Assembly (NCBI GenBank): GCA_018970445.1
Contig: JAGWWF010000027.1
Location: forward strand, 1 to 45,874
DNA: 45,874 nt
Source of the DNA: Alphaproteobacteria bacterium
Lineage (GTDB): Bacteria; Pseudomonadota; Alphaproteobacteria; Sphingomonadales; Sphingomonadaceae
Direction of reading: 5' to 3'
Positions 25,362-37,954 of the stretch are shown here, one piece after another. The notes under the pieces were generated by a model that was not told where the DNA came from, searched no databases, and saw nothing but the letters and a program-made list of their open reading frames with translations. Every line of letters begins with the position of its first letter. Position 1 is the stretch's first letter. Position numbers and translations under genes: made by a program.

Positions 25362-26377
25362 TTGCGGTCTCCCAACCGGGCATGGAAGAAATCGAACGTG
25401 GCATTGACCGCCTGCATCGTGGCAGCATGGGTGGTGGCGGAATCCGGCCCGATGAAGCTGTGATCGACATTGGCGATATAGATGGCAGCAACGGGCATGC
25501 CATTGGCCTGCAGGCCGGCTTCGGCCAGCCGTGACTGTTCCACCGGAACGGTGCGATCATTGATGCCGTGGATCAGCAGGAAGGGTGGATCCTGCCGGCT
25601 GAAATAACGGGCCGGGCTGGCGGCGGCCACGCGGTCGGCCGGGCAGGTGGCGGGCTGGCAGCGCAGCAACTGATTTTCTGCTGCCGGCGCGCCGGGCTGG
25701 GTCTGTCGCGCCAGCAAAGGCTTGAAATCAAACACGCCATACCAGATGGCGGCGGCCTGAACGCAGGTGTCTCCGGCCGGCGGCGGGGTCTGGCCGGGGC
25801 GGGACGGCGGGTCCAGGCTGGCATCGCGGCAACTGGTGGCCGCCAGTGCGGCCAGGTGCCCGCCGGCCGAACCGCCCCACAGGGCGATGCGGGCCGGATC
25901 AATGCCATGGCGGCCGGCATTGGCCTTCAGGAAACGGATCGCGGCGCGCACATCCTGCAACTGGGCCGGGTGGGGCGCTTCGCCGGCCAGGCGATATTCC
26001 AGGCTGGCCACCACAAAGCCTTCGGCCGCCAATCGGGCCAGTGCGGCCGGAAAATCGGCAATGGCACCGGCCTGGCGGGTGTGGCCACCCACCCAGCCGC
26101 CGCCGTGGACATAGATGACCAGCGGGCGCGCCGGCCCGCCCGGCCGGTGATAAAGATCAAGCCGCAGCGGCCGGAAGCCATTGATCGTGGAATAGATCAC
26201 ATCGGCCTGCGCCGTGACGCCGCCGGGGAAGGCCAGCGCCCGATCGGGCATGGGATCACCCAGGGCCGGGCCGTTGGCGGCGGTGGGCAGATCGCGCGGA
26301 CCGGTCGGTTGCCGGGCCAGCGCCGGCCCGGCGACCGCCAGGGCCGCCGCCGCCATGATGAGATGATCGATCCGCAT
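25358..26377 (-). CDS. Secreted alpha/beta hydrolase, BD-FAE/HSL-like esterase
   Basis: A 339-residue secreted esterase. It has a signal peptide (about 1-22, ending GPALA), oxyanion motif HGGGW (91-95), nucleophile elbow GGSAGG with Ser170, Asp274 (GINDRTVPV) and His306 (VDHSF). The family includes acetyl and feruloyl esterases and arylesterases. ATG 26377 has GGGGGGAG just upstream. It heads the unit of two esterases plus cytochrome, with operator site D about 25 bases upstream of its start. Two secreted esterases in one unit suggest removal of acyl groups from a plant phenolic ester before uptake. Confidence 0.9.
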   Translation of the reverse strand: MRIDHLIMAAAALAVAGPALARQPTGPRDLPTAANGPALGDPMPDRALAFPGGVTAQADVIYSTINGFRPLRLDLYHRPGGPARPLVIYVHGGGWVGGHTRQAGAIADFPAALARLAAEGFVVASLEYRLAGEAPHPAQLQDVRAAIRFLKANAGRHGIDPARIALWGGSAGGHLAALAATSCRDASLDPPSRPGQTPPPAGDTCVQAAAIWYGVFDFKPLLARQTQPGAPAAENQLLRCQPATCPADRVAAASPARYFSRQDPPFLLIHGINDRTVPVEQSRLAEAGLQANGMPVAAIYIANVDHSFIGPDSATTHAATMQAVNATFDFFHARLGDRK

Positions 26378-26401
26378 CGCTCCCCCCTCTGGGCGCCTTG
26401 T

Positions 26402-26419
26402 ATATTAACCAGTTCGTCC
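26402..26419 (-). promoter_or_regulatory. Shared operator motif, site D (esterase unit)
   Basis: On the minus strand this reads GGACGAACTGGTTAATAT and carries the ACSAACTRGT 10-mer. A -10-like TAATAT (26402-26407) directly follows it, so the motif lies in the spacer of the promoter for the esterase unit starting at 26377. It is 53 bases beyond the tetR stop codon. Confidence 0.65.
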
Positions 26420-26471
26420 ATACCGTGCGTGGCAGACGCCGACAAGGTAGAACCGGGCAAATGGGCCGGGT

Positions 26472-27119
26472 TCAGGCCGGGTTTTGCACCGCGGCCAGCA
26501 TGGTGGCGACGATGGCGGCGCGGCGGCGGGCGATGACGGCGGGATCGGCCATGTCCAGCCCGAAGATCGTGTTGATGGTGTAACGATTGGAGACGACATA
26601 AAAGCACAGCGAGGAGATCTGCAAATGCAGTTCCAGGGGATCAAGGCCGGGGCGGAAGCTGCCTTCGGCCAGTCCCTTGTCGATGATGGCCTGCATCGAA
26701 GCAATGACTCGCCGGTTGCGTTCACGAATACCATAAACGCCGGCAAGATGTTCGGCACGATGGATGTTTTCGTTCATCACCATCCGCACGAATTCTGGAT
26801 GGGCGATGTGATAATCCAGCGTGTGTTCCACATGGGCACGCAGGGCATCAATTGCGGGTAGATCCTCGAAATGGCGATCGCCTTCGGCTTCGCGGATGCC
26901 GGCATAATTTTGTTCCAGCACGGCGCGATACAATTCTTCCTTGCTGCCGAAATAATAATAGATCATCCGTTTGGAACTGCGGGTCTTTTCGGCGATTTCA
27001 TCGATGCGCGCGCCGGCCAGGCCCTTGGCGGCGAATTCGGTGGCGGCCACCCGCAATATGTCGGCGCGGGTGGCATCGGCATCATGAATACGGCCGGTTC
27101 GGCCATCGGCATCGGTCAC
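26472..27119 (-). CDS. TetR-family transcriptional regulator
   Basis: A 215-residue one-component regulator. The N-terminal helix-turn-helix (about 18-62) shows ILRVAATEFAAKGLAGARIDEIAEKTRSSKRMIYYYFGSKEELY in outline, with the YYYFGSKEEL signature. The C-terminal ligand domain contains HPEFVRMVMNENIHRAEHL. The start is GTG at 27119 with AAAGGCAG upstream. It lies just upstream of the esterase unit and operator site D, and is the only TetR protein in the window. It is therefore the leading candidate to read the four shared-motif sites, with a quinate/shikimate-related inducer. It also has a different palindrome before its own start. Confidence 0.92.
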   Translation of the reverse strand: MTDADGRTGRIHDADATRADILRVAATEFAAKGLAGARIDEIAEKTRSSKRMIYYYFGSKEELYRAVLEQNYAGIREAEGDRHFEDLPAIDALRAHVEHTLDYHIAHPEFVRMVMNENIHRAEHLAGVYGIRERNRRVIASMQAIIDKGLAEGSFRPGLDPLELHLQISSLCFYVVSNRYTINTIFGLDMADPAVIARRRAAIVATMLAAVQNPA

Positions 27120-27131
27120 GCGTCTGCCTTT

Positions 27132-27148
27132 CGTGGGTCAATCCCACG
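27132..27148. promoter_or_regulatory. Palindrome upstream of tetR
   Basis: CGTGGGTCAATCCCACG is a perfect 6-bp dyad with a 5-base centre, 13 bases from the tetR GTG start. Position and form suit an autoregulatory operator, but it does not resemble the ACSAACTRGT sites. It could also act as a hairpin between the tetR leader and the upstream aldo/keto reductase stop (27187). Confidence 0.45.
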
Positions 27149-27186
27149 TGGTTACAGGCAGGGCCGCCGCTTGCGCAAGTGGCTGT

Positions 27187-28166
27187 TCACAGTCGTTCCG
27201 TGTCGATTTCGGCATAGGTGGTGGCCGGATAGCGTTCACCGGTGACCGCGCCGGCAAACAGCGTGGCCGCGGCATCGAGCACGGTGGCGGCAACCGCGAC
27301 CCCGGCGGCAGCATGATTTTGCGCCATGTGGGCGGCGCTGGTGGTGCCGGGCAGGGCATGGACATGGGCCCCGCGCGACAGCACCCAGGCCAGGCACAAT
27401 TGCCCGGCGCTGATCCCGGCGCTGGCCGCCAGTGCCGCCAGCCGCGCCGCCAGGGCGGCATTGGCGGCCAGCGCCGCGCCCTGGAACCGCGGCATGCCGG
27501 CGCGGATGTCGCCCGGCTGGAACTGGGTGGTGGCGGTGATCGCGCCCGACAACAGGCCGCGCCCCATCGGGCTGAACGCCACCAGCGCCGCCCCGATTTC
27601 GGCACAGGCATCCAGCACGCCCAATTCCACATCGCGGCTCCACAGCGAATATTCGCTTTGCACCGCGGCAATCGGGTGCACGGCGTGGGCGGCGCGCAGC
27701 GTGGCGGCCGACACTTCCGACAGGCCGATGGCGCGCACCTTGCCGGCTTCGACCAGCCGGGCCATGGCGCCCACGCTGTCGGCGATCGGCACGCCAAAAT
27801 CGCGGCGGTGCAGATAGAGGAGATCGAGATGATCGGTGCGCAGCCGGGTGAGCGACGCGTCAACCGTGGCGGTGATGGTTGCGGGCCGGCCATCGATCAC
27901 GCGGCGCCCATCCACCCCGGCCATGCCGCACTTGCTGGCCAGGAAGATGTCGTGCCGCCGCCCGGCCAGCGCTTCGCCCAGCAGTTCCTCGTTGGCGCCA
28001 AAGCCATAGAGCGCGGCGGTATCGAAATGATCGTGGCCGGCGGCCAGGGCGGCGTGGATCAGCCGCACCGCATCGCCGCGGTCGGGCGGGCGGCCATAGG
28101 CGTGCGACAGGTTCATGCAGCCCAGCGCCACGGGATGCAGCGAGCGGCCGGCGATGCTGCGCGCCG

Positions 28167-28170
<4 letters not shown>
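27187..28170 (-). CDS. Aldo/keto reductase at the end of the lig operon
   Basis: A 327-residue NAD(P)H-dependent oxidoreductase with a TIM barrel. The full tetrad is present: Asp50, Tyr55 (HFDTAALYG), Lys80 (LASKCG) and His121 (LYLHRRD). The cofactor region has SPMGRGLLSG and a late LPGTTSAAHMAQN. The ATG overlaps the ligC stop by four bases, so it is translated with the protocatechuate genes. No step of the known 4,5-cleavage pathway needs an aldo/keto reductase, so it may reduce a side product or feed a related aromatic aldehyde. Confidence 0.88.
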
Positions 28171-30349
<2,179 letters not shown>

Positions 30350-30353
<4 letters not shown>

Positions 30354-31384
30354 AGGCCGCGCTCCTTCAGCTTGGCATCCAGGCGGGGGAACACCCGGCG
30401 GGCGTTGCCTTCGAAGATCGCCGCGCGCGCCGCGTCGCTGATCGGCAGGGCATCGACATAGCGTTTGGTGTCGTCGAAATATTGCCCGGTGGTGGGATCG
30501 ATCCCGCGCACCGCGCCCACCATCTCGCTGCCGAACAATATGTTCTTGGTTTCGATCACTTGCGCCAGCAGATTGATGCCCGGCTGATGATAGACGCAGG
30601 TATCAAAGAACACATTGTGCATCAGATGGGTATCGAGCGCCGGCTTCTTCAGCATGTCGGCCAGGCCGCGATAGCGGCCCCAGTGATAGGGCACCGCGCC
30701 GCCGCCGTGCGGGATGATGAAGCGCAAGGCGGGGAAGCGGGCGAACAGATCGCCTTCCAGCAACTGCATGAAGGCGATGGTATCGGCGGCGATATAATAG
30801 GCGCCGGTGGCGTGCATGGCCGGGTTGCAGCTGCCCGACACATGGATCATCGCCGGCACATCCAGTTCGCACATCACCTCATAGAGCGGGAACCAGAAGG
30901 GATCGGTGAGCGGCGGATGGCCAAAATGGCCGCCGCCGGGATCGGGATTGAGATTGCAGCCGATGAAGCCCAATTCGGTGACGCAGCGGCGCAGCTCGGC
31001 GATGCTGGACGACAGATCGGCCTCCGGCGATTGCGGCAGCATGCAAACGCCCACGAAGGTTTCGGGATAGAGGCCGACAACGCGGGCGATCAGATTGTTG
31101 CAGGCCCGCGCCCATGGCACCGCCACCGATTGATCGCCCACGTGGGGCGCCATGGCGCTGGCGCGCGGCGAAAAGATGGTGAGATCAGCCCCGCGTTCGC
31201 GGATCAGGCGCAGCTGATTCTGTTCGATGGTGGCGCGGATCGCATCGTCGCTGATGGCCGGATAGGGCGGGGCGGGCTGGCCGGCCTTGAACGCGGCAAT
31301 CTGGGCCGTGCGCCATTCATCATGGGCAGCGGGCAGCACGGTGTAATGGCCGTGGCAATCGATGATCAGCGGCGGGCGGGTCAT
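30350..31384 (-). CDS. ligJ: 4-oxalomesaconate (2-keto-4-carboxy-3-hexenedioate) hydratase
   Basis: A 344-residue amidohydrolase-superfamily enzyme. It hydrates the tautomerised ring-cleavage intermediate to 4-carboxy-4-hydroxy-2-oxoadipate. Metal-site DCHGH places His11 and His13. Further LigJ stretches are DLTIFSPRASAMAPH, CNLNPDPGGGHFGHPPLTDP, AMIHVSGSCN, HGGGAVPYHWGRYRGLA, FFDTCVYHQPGI and SEMVGAVRGIDP. Four-base overlaps join it to the DUF1932 gene upstream and ligA downstream. Confidence 0.95.
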
Positions 31385-32289
31385 GCGGCGTCCTTTCGGC
31401 CGGGCGGGGCCAGCGCGGCGCTGATCGCGGCCAGCCGTGCGGCCGGATCGAGAGCGGCGGCCAGGCCCAGGCCGCCAAGCCGGCTTTGCCAGCCCTGCGC
31501 GCCGCTGGCCATGGCCGGTGGCACCCCCAGGGCCGAAAGCGTGGCGGCCACTTCGGCCATTTCCTCGGCGCGGCGCTGGCCGTGCGTGGTCATGCGTTCC
31601 AGCCGATAGGCAAATTCAGCGGCGCTGGCGGGGCCCAGCGTGGCCAGCACATCATCCAGCACGCCGGCGCGGGTGGCGGCGATGGCACATTCGGCGGTCA
31701 ACGCCTCCAGCCCCTTGATCATCACCGATCGGATCATCTTGACACTGCTGGCCATGCCCACCGGGCCGGCCAGCACGCGCAGATTGGCAAAGCCCAGCCC
31801 GGCCAGCGCGGCGGCCGCGGCCGCCGCGCCGGCGCCCGACAGCAGCAGCGGCACGCTGCGGCGGGCCGGCAGCACCGGCGCCATGATCGCCAGATCGACA
31901 TAACGGCCGCCGGCAGCATCGATCAGCGCCGCCGCCGCGCGCTTGGTGTCGGGCGCCACGCTGTTGCCATCCAGATAGAGCGCGCCCGGCGCGATTTGCG
32001 CGGCGGCGGCGCGGGCGGCGGCCAGCGCCTGGCCAGCTGTGACAAGGCACAGGATCAGGCCGCCGCCGGCCAGCGCCTGGGCCAGCGTATCGGCCCCGGC
32101 GATGCCCAGCCGATCATAATCGCAGCGCTTAGCGGCCCAGGCGGCGGGATCATCGGTCTTGCGGTCGAACGCGGTGGCGGCCCAGGCCGGGCCGGCGGGC
32201 GCGCCGGCAAAGGCCATGGCGGCCTCACCACAGCCGATCAGGCGCACATCAGGGGCAGGCAGGGCAGTGGCCATGGCCAGCCGATGCAC
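31381..32289 (-). CDS. 6-phosphogluconate-dehydrogenase-like protein with DUF1932 domain
   Basis: A 302-residue protein with an N-terminal Rossmann region (VRLIGCGEAAMAFA, with a weakened glycine motif) and a C-terminal DUF1932 helical domain (MASSVKMIRSVMIKGLEALTAE). Such proteins often sit in protocatechuate 4,5-cleavage clusters, but I know of no proven reaction. The start is uncertain: GTG 32289 (MHRLAMATAL) or ATG 32274. It follows the LysR gene by 39 bases and overlaps ligJ by four, so it opens the structural part of the operon. A role in handling an unstable keto/enol intermediate is possible but is inference. Confidence 0.8.
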   Translation of the reverse strand: MHRLAMATALPAPDVRLIGCGEAAMAFAGAPAGPAWAATAFDRKTDDPAAWAAKRCDYDRLGIAGADTLAQALAGGGLILCLVTAGQALAAARAAAAQIAPGALYLDGNSVAPDTKRAAAALIDAAGGRYVDLAIMAPVLPARRSVPLLLSGAGAAAAAAALAGLGFANLRVLAGPVGMASSVKMIRSVMIKGLEALTAECAIAATRAGVLDDVLATLGPASAAEFAYRLERMTTHGQRRAEEMAEVAATLSALGVPPAMASGAQGWQSRLGGLGLAAALDPAARLAAISAALAPPGRKDAA

Positions 32290-32328
32290 GCCGCGGCCGG
32301 GCCATGCCCAATCATTTTCACCCCCGCC

Positions 32329-33543
32329 CTATTCAAAAAACGGAAGTGAAGGATCGGCATCGATGCCGGCCACCACGGCCAGATGGTGCAGAAACGCCCG
32401 CTGCACCGGGCTGGGTTGCCAGCCATGGCGCAGCACCGCGCCGATGCGGCGGGGCGGGATGGCCAGATCGGCATCGATCGCCACCAGCAGGCCGGCGGCC
32501 AGTTCCACCCGCACCTGTTCGGGCGAGAGCAGGGTGAGGCAATCACTGGCCAGCAGCAGTTCGCGGATGGTCATCACGCTGCCACAGGCAACCGGCGCGG
32601 GCGGCCGCTGGCCGGCAAACAGCGCCTGCCACTGCGCCGCCAGGGGTGAACCGGCGCGGCCCGTCACCCAGGGAAAGCCGGCCAGCGCCGCGCGGCCGGC
32701 CTTGTGGCCGGCCAGCGGGTGGCCGGCGCGCGCGATCACCGCCGGGCAATCGCTGAGCAGCGGCCATTGCACCAGATCGGCCGGGGCCGGATCGCGCAGC
32801 GCGCCGATCATCAGGTCGATCGCGCCATCGCGCAGCCGCTCGGCCAGATCAGCCCAGGCGCCTTCCACCACATCCACCGCCACGCCGGGCCAGGCCGGCA
32901 GCAGCCGGGCCAGCGCCGCCGGCACCAGCCGCGCGCGCGACAAGGGCATGGCCCCGATGGCCAGCCGCACCGGGCCGGCGGGCGGCTGCGCCGCTTCCAG
33001 CCCGGCGCGATATTCGGCCACCACCAGCCGCAAGTGCCGGGCCAGGCCACGCCCGCCGGCAGTGAGCGCCACGCCGCGCCCGCGCCGTTCCACCAGGCTC
33101 TGCCCGGCCAGCCGCTCCATTTCGGCCACCGCCCGGTGCAGCGCCGGGCCCGACAGCGACAGGCGCGGCGCGGCTTCGGCATAGCTGCCGGCATCGGCCA
33201 GCGCGAGGAAGGCGCGCAATTGCGCCATGCCCAGATGATTGACCGGGTTGAAGCCGCGCCGGCTGGCCCGCGCCAGCGCCGTGGCCAGCCGTTCATCGGC
33301 GGCGCTGATGCGCGCCGCCAGTGCCGCGCCGGCCGGGGTGGCGGCCATGCCGCCGGGCAGGCGATCAAACAGGCGGGTGGCCAGCCGGCGTTCCAGCTGG
33401 GCCAGGCCCTGGGCCAGCGCCGGCTGGCTGATGCCGATGGCGCTGGCCGCGCCGCCCATGGTGCCGATGCGGGCAATCACCGGCACGGCGCGCAGGTGGC
33501 GCAGGTTGAGGCGATAGAGGGGTTCCATGCCAGACTTAACCAT
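32329..33543 (-). CDS. LysR-type regulator with two winged-helix domains
   Basis: A 404-residue activator, about 100 residues longer than a standard LysR protein. It has two N-terminal winged-helix domains in tandem: about 12-75 ([32 protein letters not shown]...) and about 102-165 ([36 protein letters not shown]...). A LysR effector domain follows from about 190 ([19 protein letters not shown]). It is divergent from ligK and upstream of DUF1932-ligJABC, so it is well placed to control both arms of protocatechuate breakdown, as LigR does. The start is ATG 33543 or ATG 33528 (MEPLYRLNL); neither has a clear Shine-Dalgarno site. Confidence 0.88.
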   Translation of the reverse strand: MVKSGMEPLYRLNLRHLRAVPVIARIGTMGGAASAIGISQPALAQGLAQLERRLATRLFDRLPGGMAATPAGAALAARISAADERLATALARASRRGFNPVNHLGMAQLRAFLALADAGSYAEAAPRLSLSGPALHRAVAEMERLAGQSLVERRGRGVALTAGGRGLARHLRLVVAEYRAGLEAAQPPAGPVRLAIGAMPLSRARLVPAALARLLPAWPGVAVDVVEGAWADLAERLRDGAIDLMIGALRDPAPADLVQWPLLSDCPAVIARAGHPLAGHKAGRAALAGFPWVTGRAGSPLAAQWQALFAGQRPPAPVACGSVMTIRELLLASDCLTLLSPEQVRVELAAGLLVAIDADLAIPPRRIGAVLRHGWQPSPVQRAFLHHLAVVAGIDADPSLPFFE

Positions 33544-33622
33544 GGCTTATGGGGCGGGCGCAATTCCGTCTTTGTGCCCGCTGCGCGCTTTGGCAGCGCA
33601 GGCGCGACGCCAGGGGAGGGTG

Positions 33623-34292
33623 ATGATGGCCGGAATCGTGGTGCAGAACATCGAACGCGCCGATGCGGCGGTGATCGCCGGGCTGGCCGCTGCTGGCGTG
33701 GCCACGGTGCACGAGGCGCAGGGGCGCACCGGCCTGCTGGCGGCGCACATGCGGCCCATCTATGCCGGGGCGCGCATCGCCGGCAGCGCGGTGACCATCT
33801 CGGCCCCGCCGGGGGACAACTGGATGCTGCATGTGGCCATCGAACAGGTGCGGGCGGGCGACATATTGGTGCTGGCCCCCACATCCCCGTGCGAGGATGG
33901 CTATTTCGGCGATCTGCTGGCCACATCGGCGCAGGCGCGCGGCTGCCAGGGGCTGGTGATCGATGCCGGGGTGCGCGACGTGCGCGATCTGGCCGCCATG
34001 GGCTTTCCGGTGTGGAGCAAGGCGGTGTTTGCGCAAGGCACGATCAAGGCGACGCTGGGCAGCGTGAACGTGCCGATCGTGTGTGCCGGCGCGGTGGTGA
34101 ATGCCGGCGATGTGATCGTGGCCGATGATGATGGCGTGTGCGTGGTGCCGCGCGCCCGCGCCGCCGATGTGCTGGCCGCCGCCCAGGCCCGCGAGGCCGC
34201 CGAAACCGCCAAGCGCGCCCGGCTGGCAGCGGGGGAGCTGGGGCTGGATATCTATGCCATGCGCGACAAGCTGGCAGCGATGGGCCTGAAAT

Positions 34293-34300
<8 letters not shown>
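33623..34300 (+). CDS. ligK: 4-carboxy-4-hydroxy-2-oxoadipate aldolase
   Basis: A 225-residue RraA/HMG-aldolase-family enzyme. It performs the last step of the pathway, splitting 4-carboxy-4-hydroxy-2-oxoadipate to pyruvate and oxaloacetate. Divalent-metal/substrate motifs are [11 protein letters not shown] (Gly96-Asp97) and IDAGVRD (Asp114, Arg118, Asp119). ATG 33623 follows AGGGGAGGG; ATG 33626 is equally possible. The 79-base gap to the LysR start should hold both divergent promoters; I could not pick a clear LysR box. It overlaps the next gene by eight bases. Confidence 0.95.
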
Positions 34301-36208
<1,908 letters not shown>

Positions 36209-36220
36209 ACCAGGCCCGGT

Positions 36221-37861
36221 TCAGGGGGCCATGCCGCTGTCCATCCAGCGGCGGAACAGGGCGATGCGTGCATCATCCCAGCGGGCGTCGCACGGCATGG
36301 TGCCATCGGCCAGACGTTGCAGGATATGCCCGGCCCTGGCCTTGACCGTGGCATAATCGAACAGATCAAAGGCCCCCAACATGGCCTGGCGATCAAAATC
36401 GCGGAACAGCGGCCGGATATCGGCGGCAAAGCCGGGGGTGGCCGGGGCATGGCCGCCGGGCGGCGGGGTGGGGCTGGCGGCCGGATGGGCGGGCAGGGTG
36501 GCGGCGGCCCCGGCGTGCGATACCGCCAGCAGCACGGCAAAGCTGGTCTGATCGATCGTCACCCGGATGAAATGGGGGCCGGGGGGCACGCGATTGCCGG
36601 CGGCATCCTTGATGTCCCACGCGATGCTGGTGGCACCGGCGGCCGGGCCCGTGCTGTCGGCCAGGGTGCGCACCAGGCTGCCAAAGCGGTTCCACACCGT
36701 GACCAGCAGCGTGCCCGCCCCGGCCGGAATAGTGAAATCCAGCCGATAGGGATCGGCCGGCACCGTGCGCGGGGTGGCCGGCGGCATCACCGCCGTCTGG
36801 CCGGGGGCCAGGCGATACACCCCGTCGCCCGAAGCAAAGACGCTGTGCACCGGATCGCCGATGAAGCGGAACCGGTTGAGATTGCGGCCCACCTCGTTGG
36901 CGTTGCGCCAGTTCAGGCCGCCATCGCTGGTGGCGCTGGTGGCGCCGGTGATGCCATCCTGATCGCCCCAGCCGCCGATCCAGCCGATTTCCGGCGTGAG
37001 GAAGCCGATGCCTTCCAGATTGGAATTGCGCTGGGCGTCGTTGATCTTCAGCCGCGCCCAGGTGGCACCATTGTCATCGGATCGCAGGATCGCGCCATCG
37101 CGTTCATTTTCCAGCGCCACCACCAGGGTGGATGGCGGCAGAAACTGGATTTTCCAGCCCCATTCGCCGCGCGGGAACTGGCGCACCAGATCGGGCGCGC
37201 CGGCCAGATTGGTCCAGGTCGCGCCGCCGTCGCTGGTGTGCAGCACCACCGGGATCATGTCGTTGCGATCGACCACCCGGCCGGGGATCTGCAGGGCATC
37301 GCGGCCGCCCACCACCCAGCCTTCGCTGGCATTGCGGAAAAACACATCGATCAGCATGGAGGCATGGGCCGCCATCGGGATGGCCTGCCAGCTGGTGCCG
37401 CCATCGCTGGATTTCATCAGGCCGGGCGGTTCGGCCGGGTTGTTGGTGCCCGACAGATAGATGGTGGTGGCATCGGCCACGCTCAGGCCGCAGATGCGTC
37501 CTGGCACCGCCGCCGGCAGATCGACCCAGGCCCAGCTTGCGCCGCCATCGCGTGTAGCCAGCAGGCGTTTGGCCAGCGTGGGCGCGCCATCGTCGCCGCG
37601 ACCGCCCACAGTGCCCACCCAGCCGATCTGATCGGTGGCAAAGCCGATGCAGCGCAGCCAGATATCGGGCACATGAAATTGTTCCGTCCAGTGATCGCCG
37701 GCATCTGTGGTCTTGAGGATCTGGCCGTGGCAGTTGACCGTCCAGCCGTTGTTGCCATCCAGAAACCAGATATCATCGTTGCGCATCACCACCGGCGCGT
37801 TGGTTTTCACCCAGGATGACGCCAGCAGCGCCTCCATCTGTGCCTGGCCCGTGTTGGTCAT
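36221..37861 (-). CDS. Asp-box beta-propeller protein with FlgD-like Ig module
   Basis: A 546-residue protein of unknown function with no signal peptide (MTNTGQAQMEALL...). Residues 25-355 hold six Asp-box (BNR/Ycf48-like) repeats of form S/T-x-D-x-G-x-x-W at about 51, 103, 151, 210, 261 and 311. Residues 365-448 resemble the FlgD Ig-like fold (LLVTVWNRFGSLVRTL, SIAWDIKDAAGNRVPPG, FIRVTID). A Pro/Ala linker (455-475) leads to a short C-terminal helical module, 478-546 (FAADIRPLFRDFD...GTMPCDARWDD), a segment I have seen at the ends of assorted oxidase-type proteins. ATG 37861 follows GGGGG. It is divergent from the methyltransferase at 37955, with 93 bases between, which suggests a shared regulatory region. 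Confidence 0.8.
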   Translation of the reverse strand: MTNTGQAQMEALLASSWVKTNAPVVMRNDDIWFLDGNNGWTVNCHGQILKTTDAGDHWTEQFHVPDIWLRCIGFATDQIGWVGTVGGRGDDGAPTLAKRLLATRDGGASWAWVDLPAAVPGRICGLSVADATTIYLSGTNNPAEPPGLMKSSDGGTSWQAIPMAAHASMLIDVFFRNASEGWVVGGRDALQIPGRVVDRNDMIPVVLHTSDGGATWTNLAGAPDLVRQFPRGEWGWKIQFLPPSTLVVALENERDGAILRSDDNGATWARLKINDAQRNSNLEGIGFLTPEIGWIGGWGDQDGITGATSATSDGGLNWRNANEVGRNLNRFRFIGDPVHSVFASGDGVYRLAPGQTAVMPPATPRTVPADPYRLDFTIPAGAGTLLVTVWNRFGSLVRTLADSTGPAAGATSIAWDIKDAAGNRVPPGPHFIRVTIDQTSFAVLLAVSHAGAAATLPAHPAASPTPPPGGHAPATPGFAADIRPLFRDFDRQAMLGAFDLFDYATVKARAGHILQRLADGTMPCDARWDDARIALFRRWMDSGMAP

Positions 37862-37954
37862 GCTGCCCCCCTGCGGCCCGCGCCGTTCATGCTGGCGTGC
37901 GTGATTGTTGCCGGGGCCGATCCCGCCTATACCCCGATTGGGCAAGGGGGGCCA

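Noticed and set aside
36221-37861. Secreted sialidase or glycosidase
   Set aside because: Asp-boxes are present, but there is no signal peptide and I saw no sialidase catalytic arginine triad or FRIP motif.
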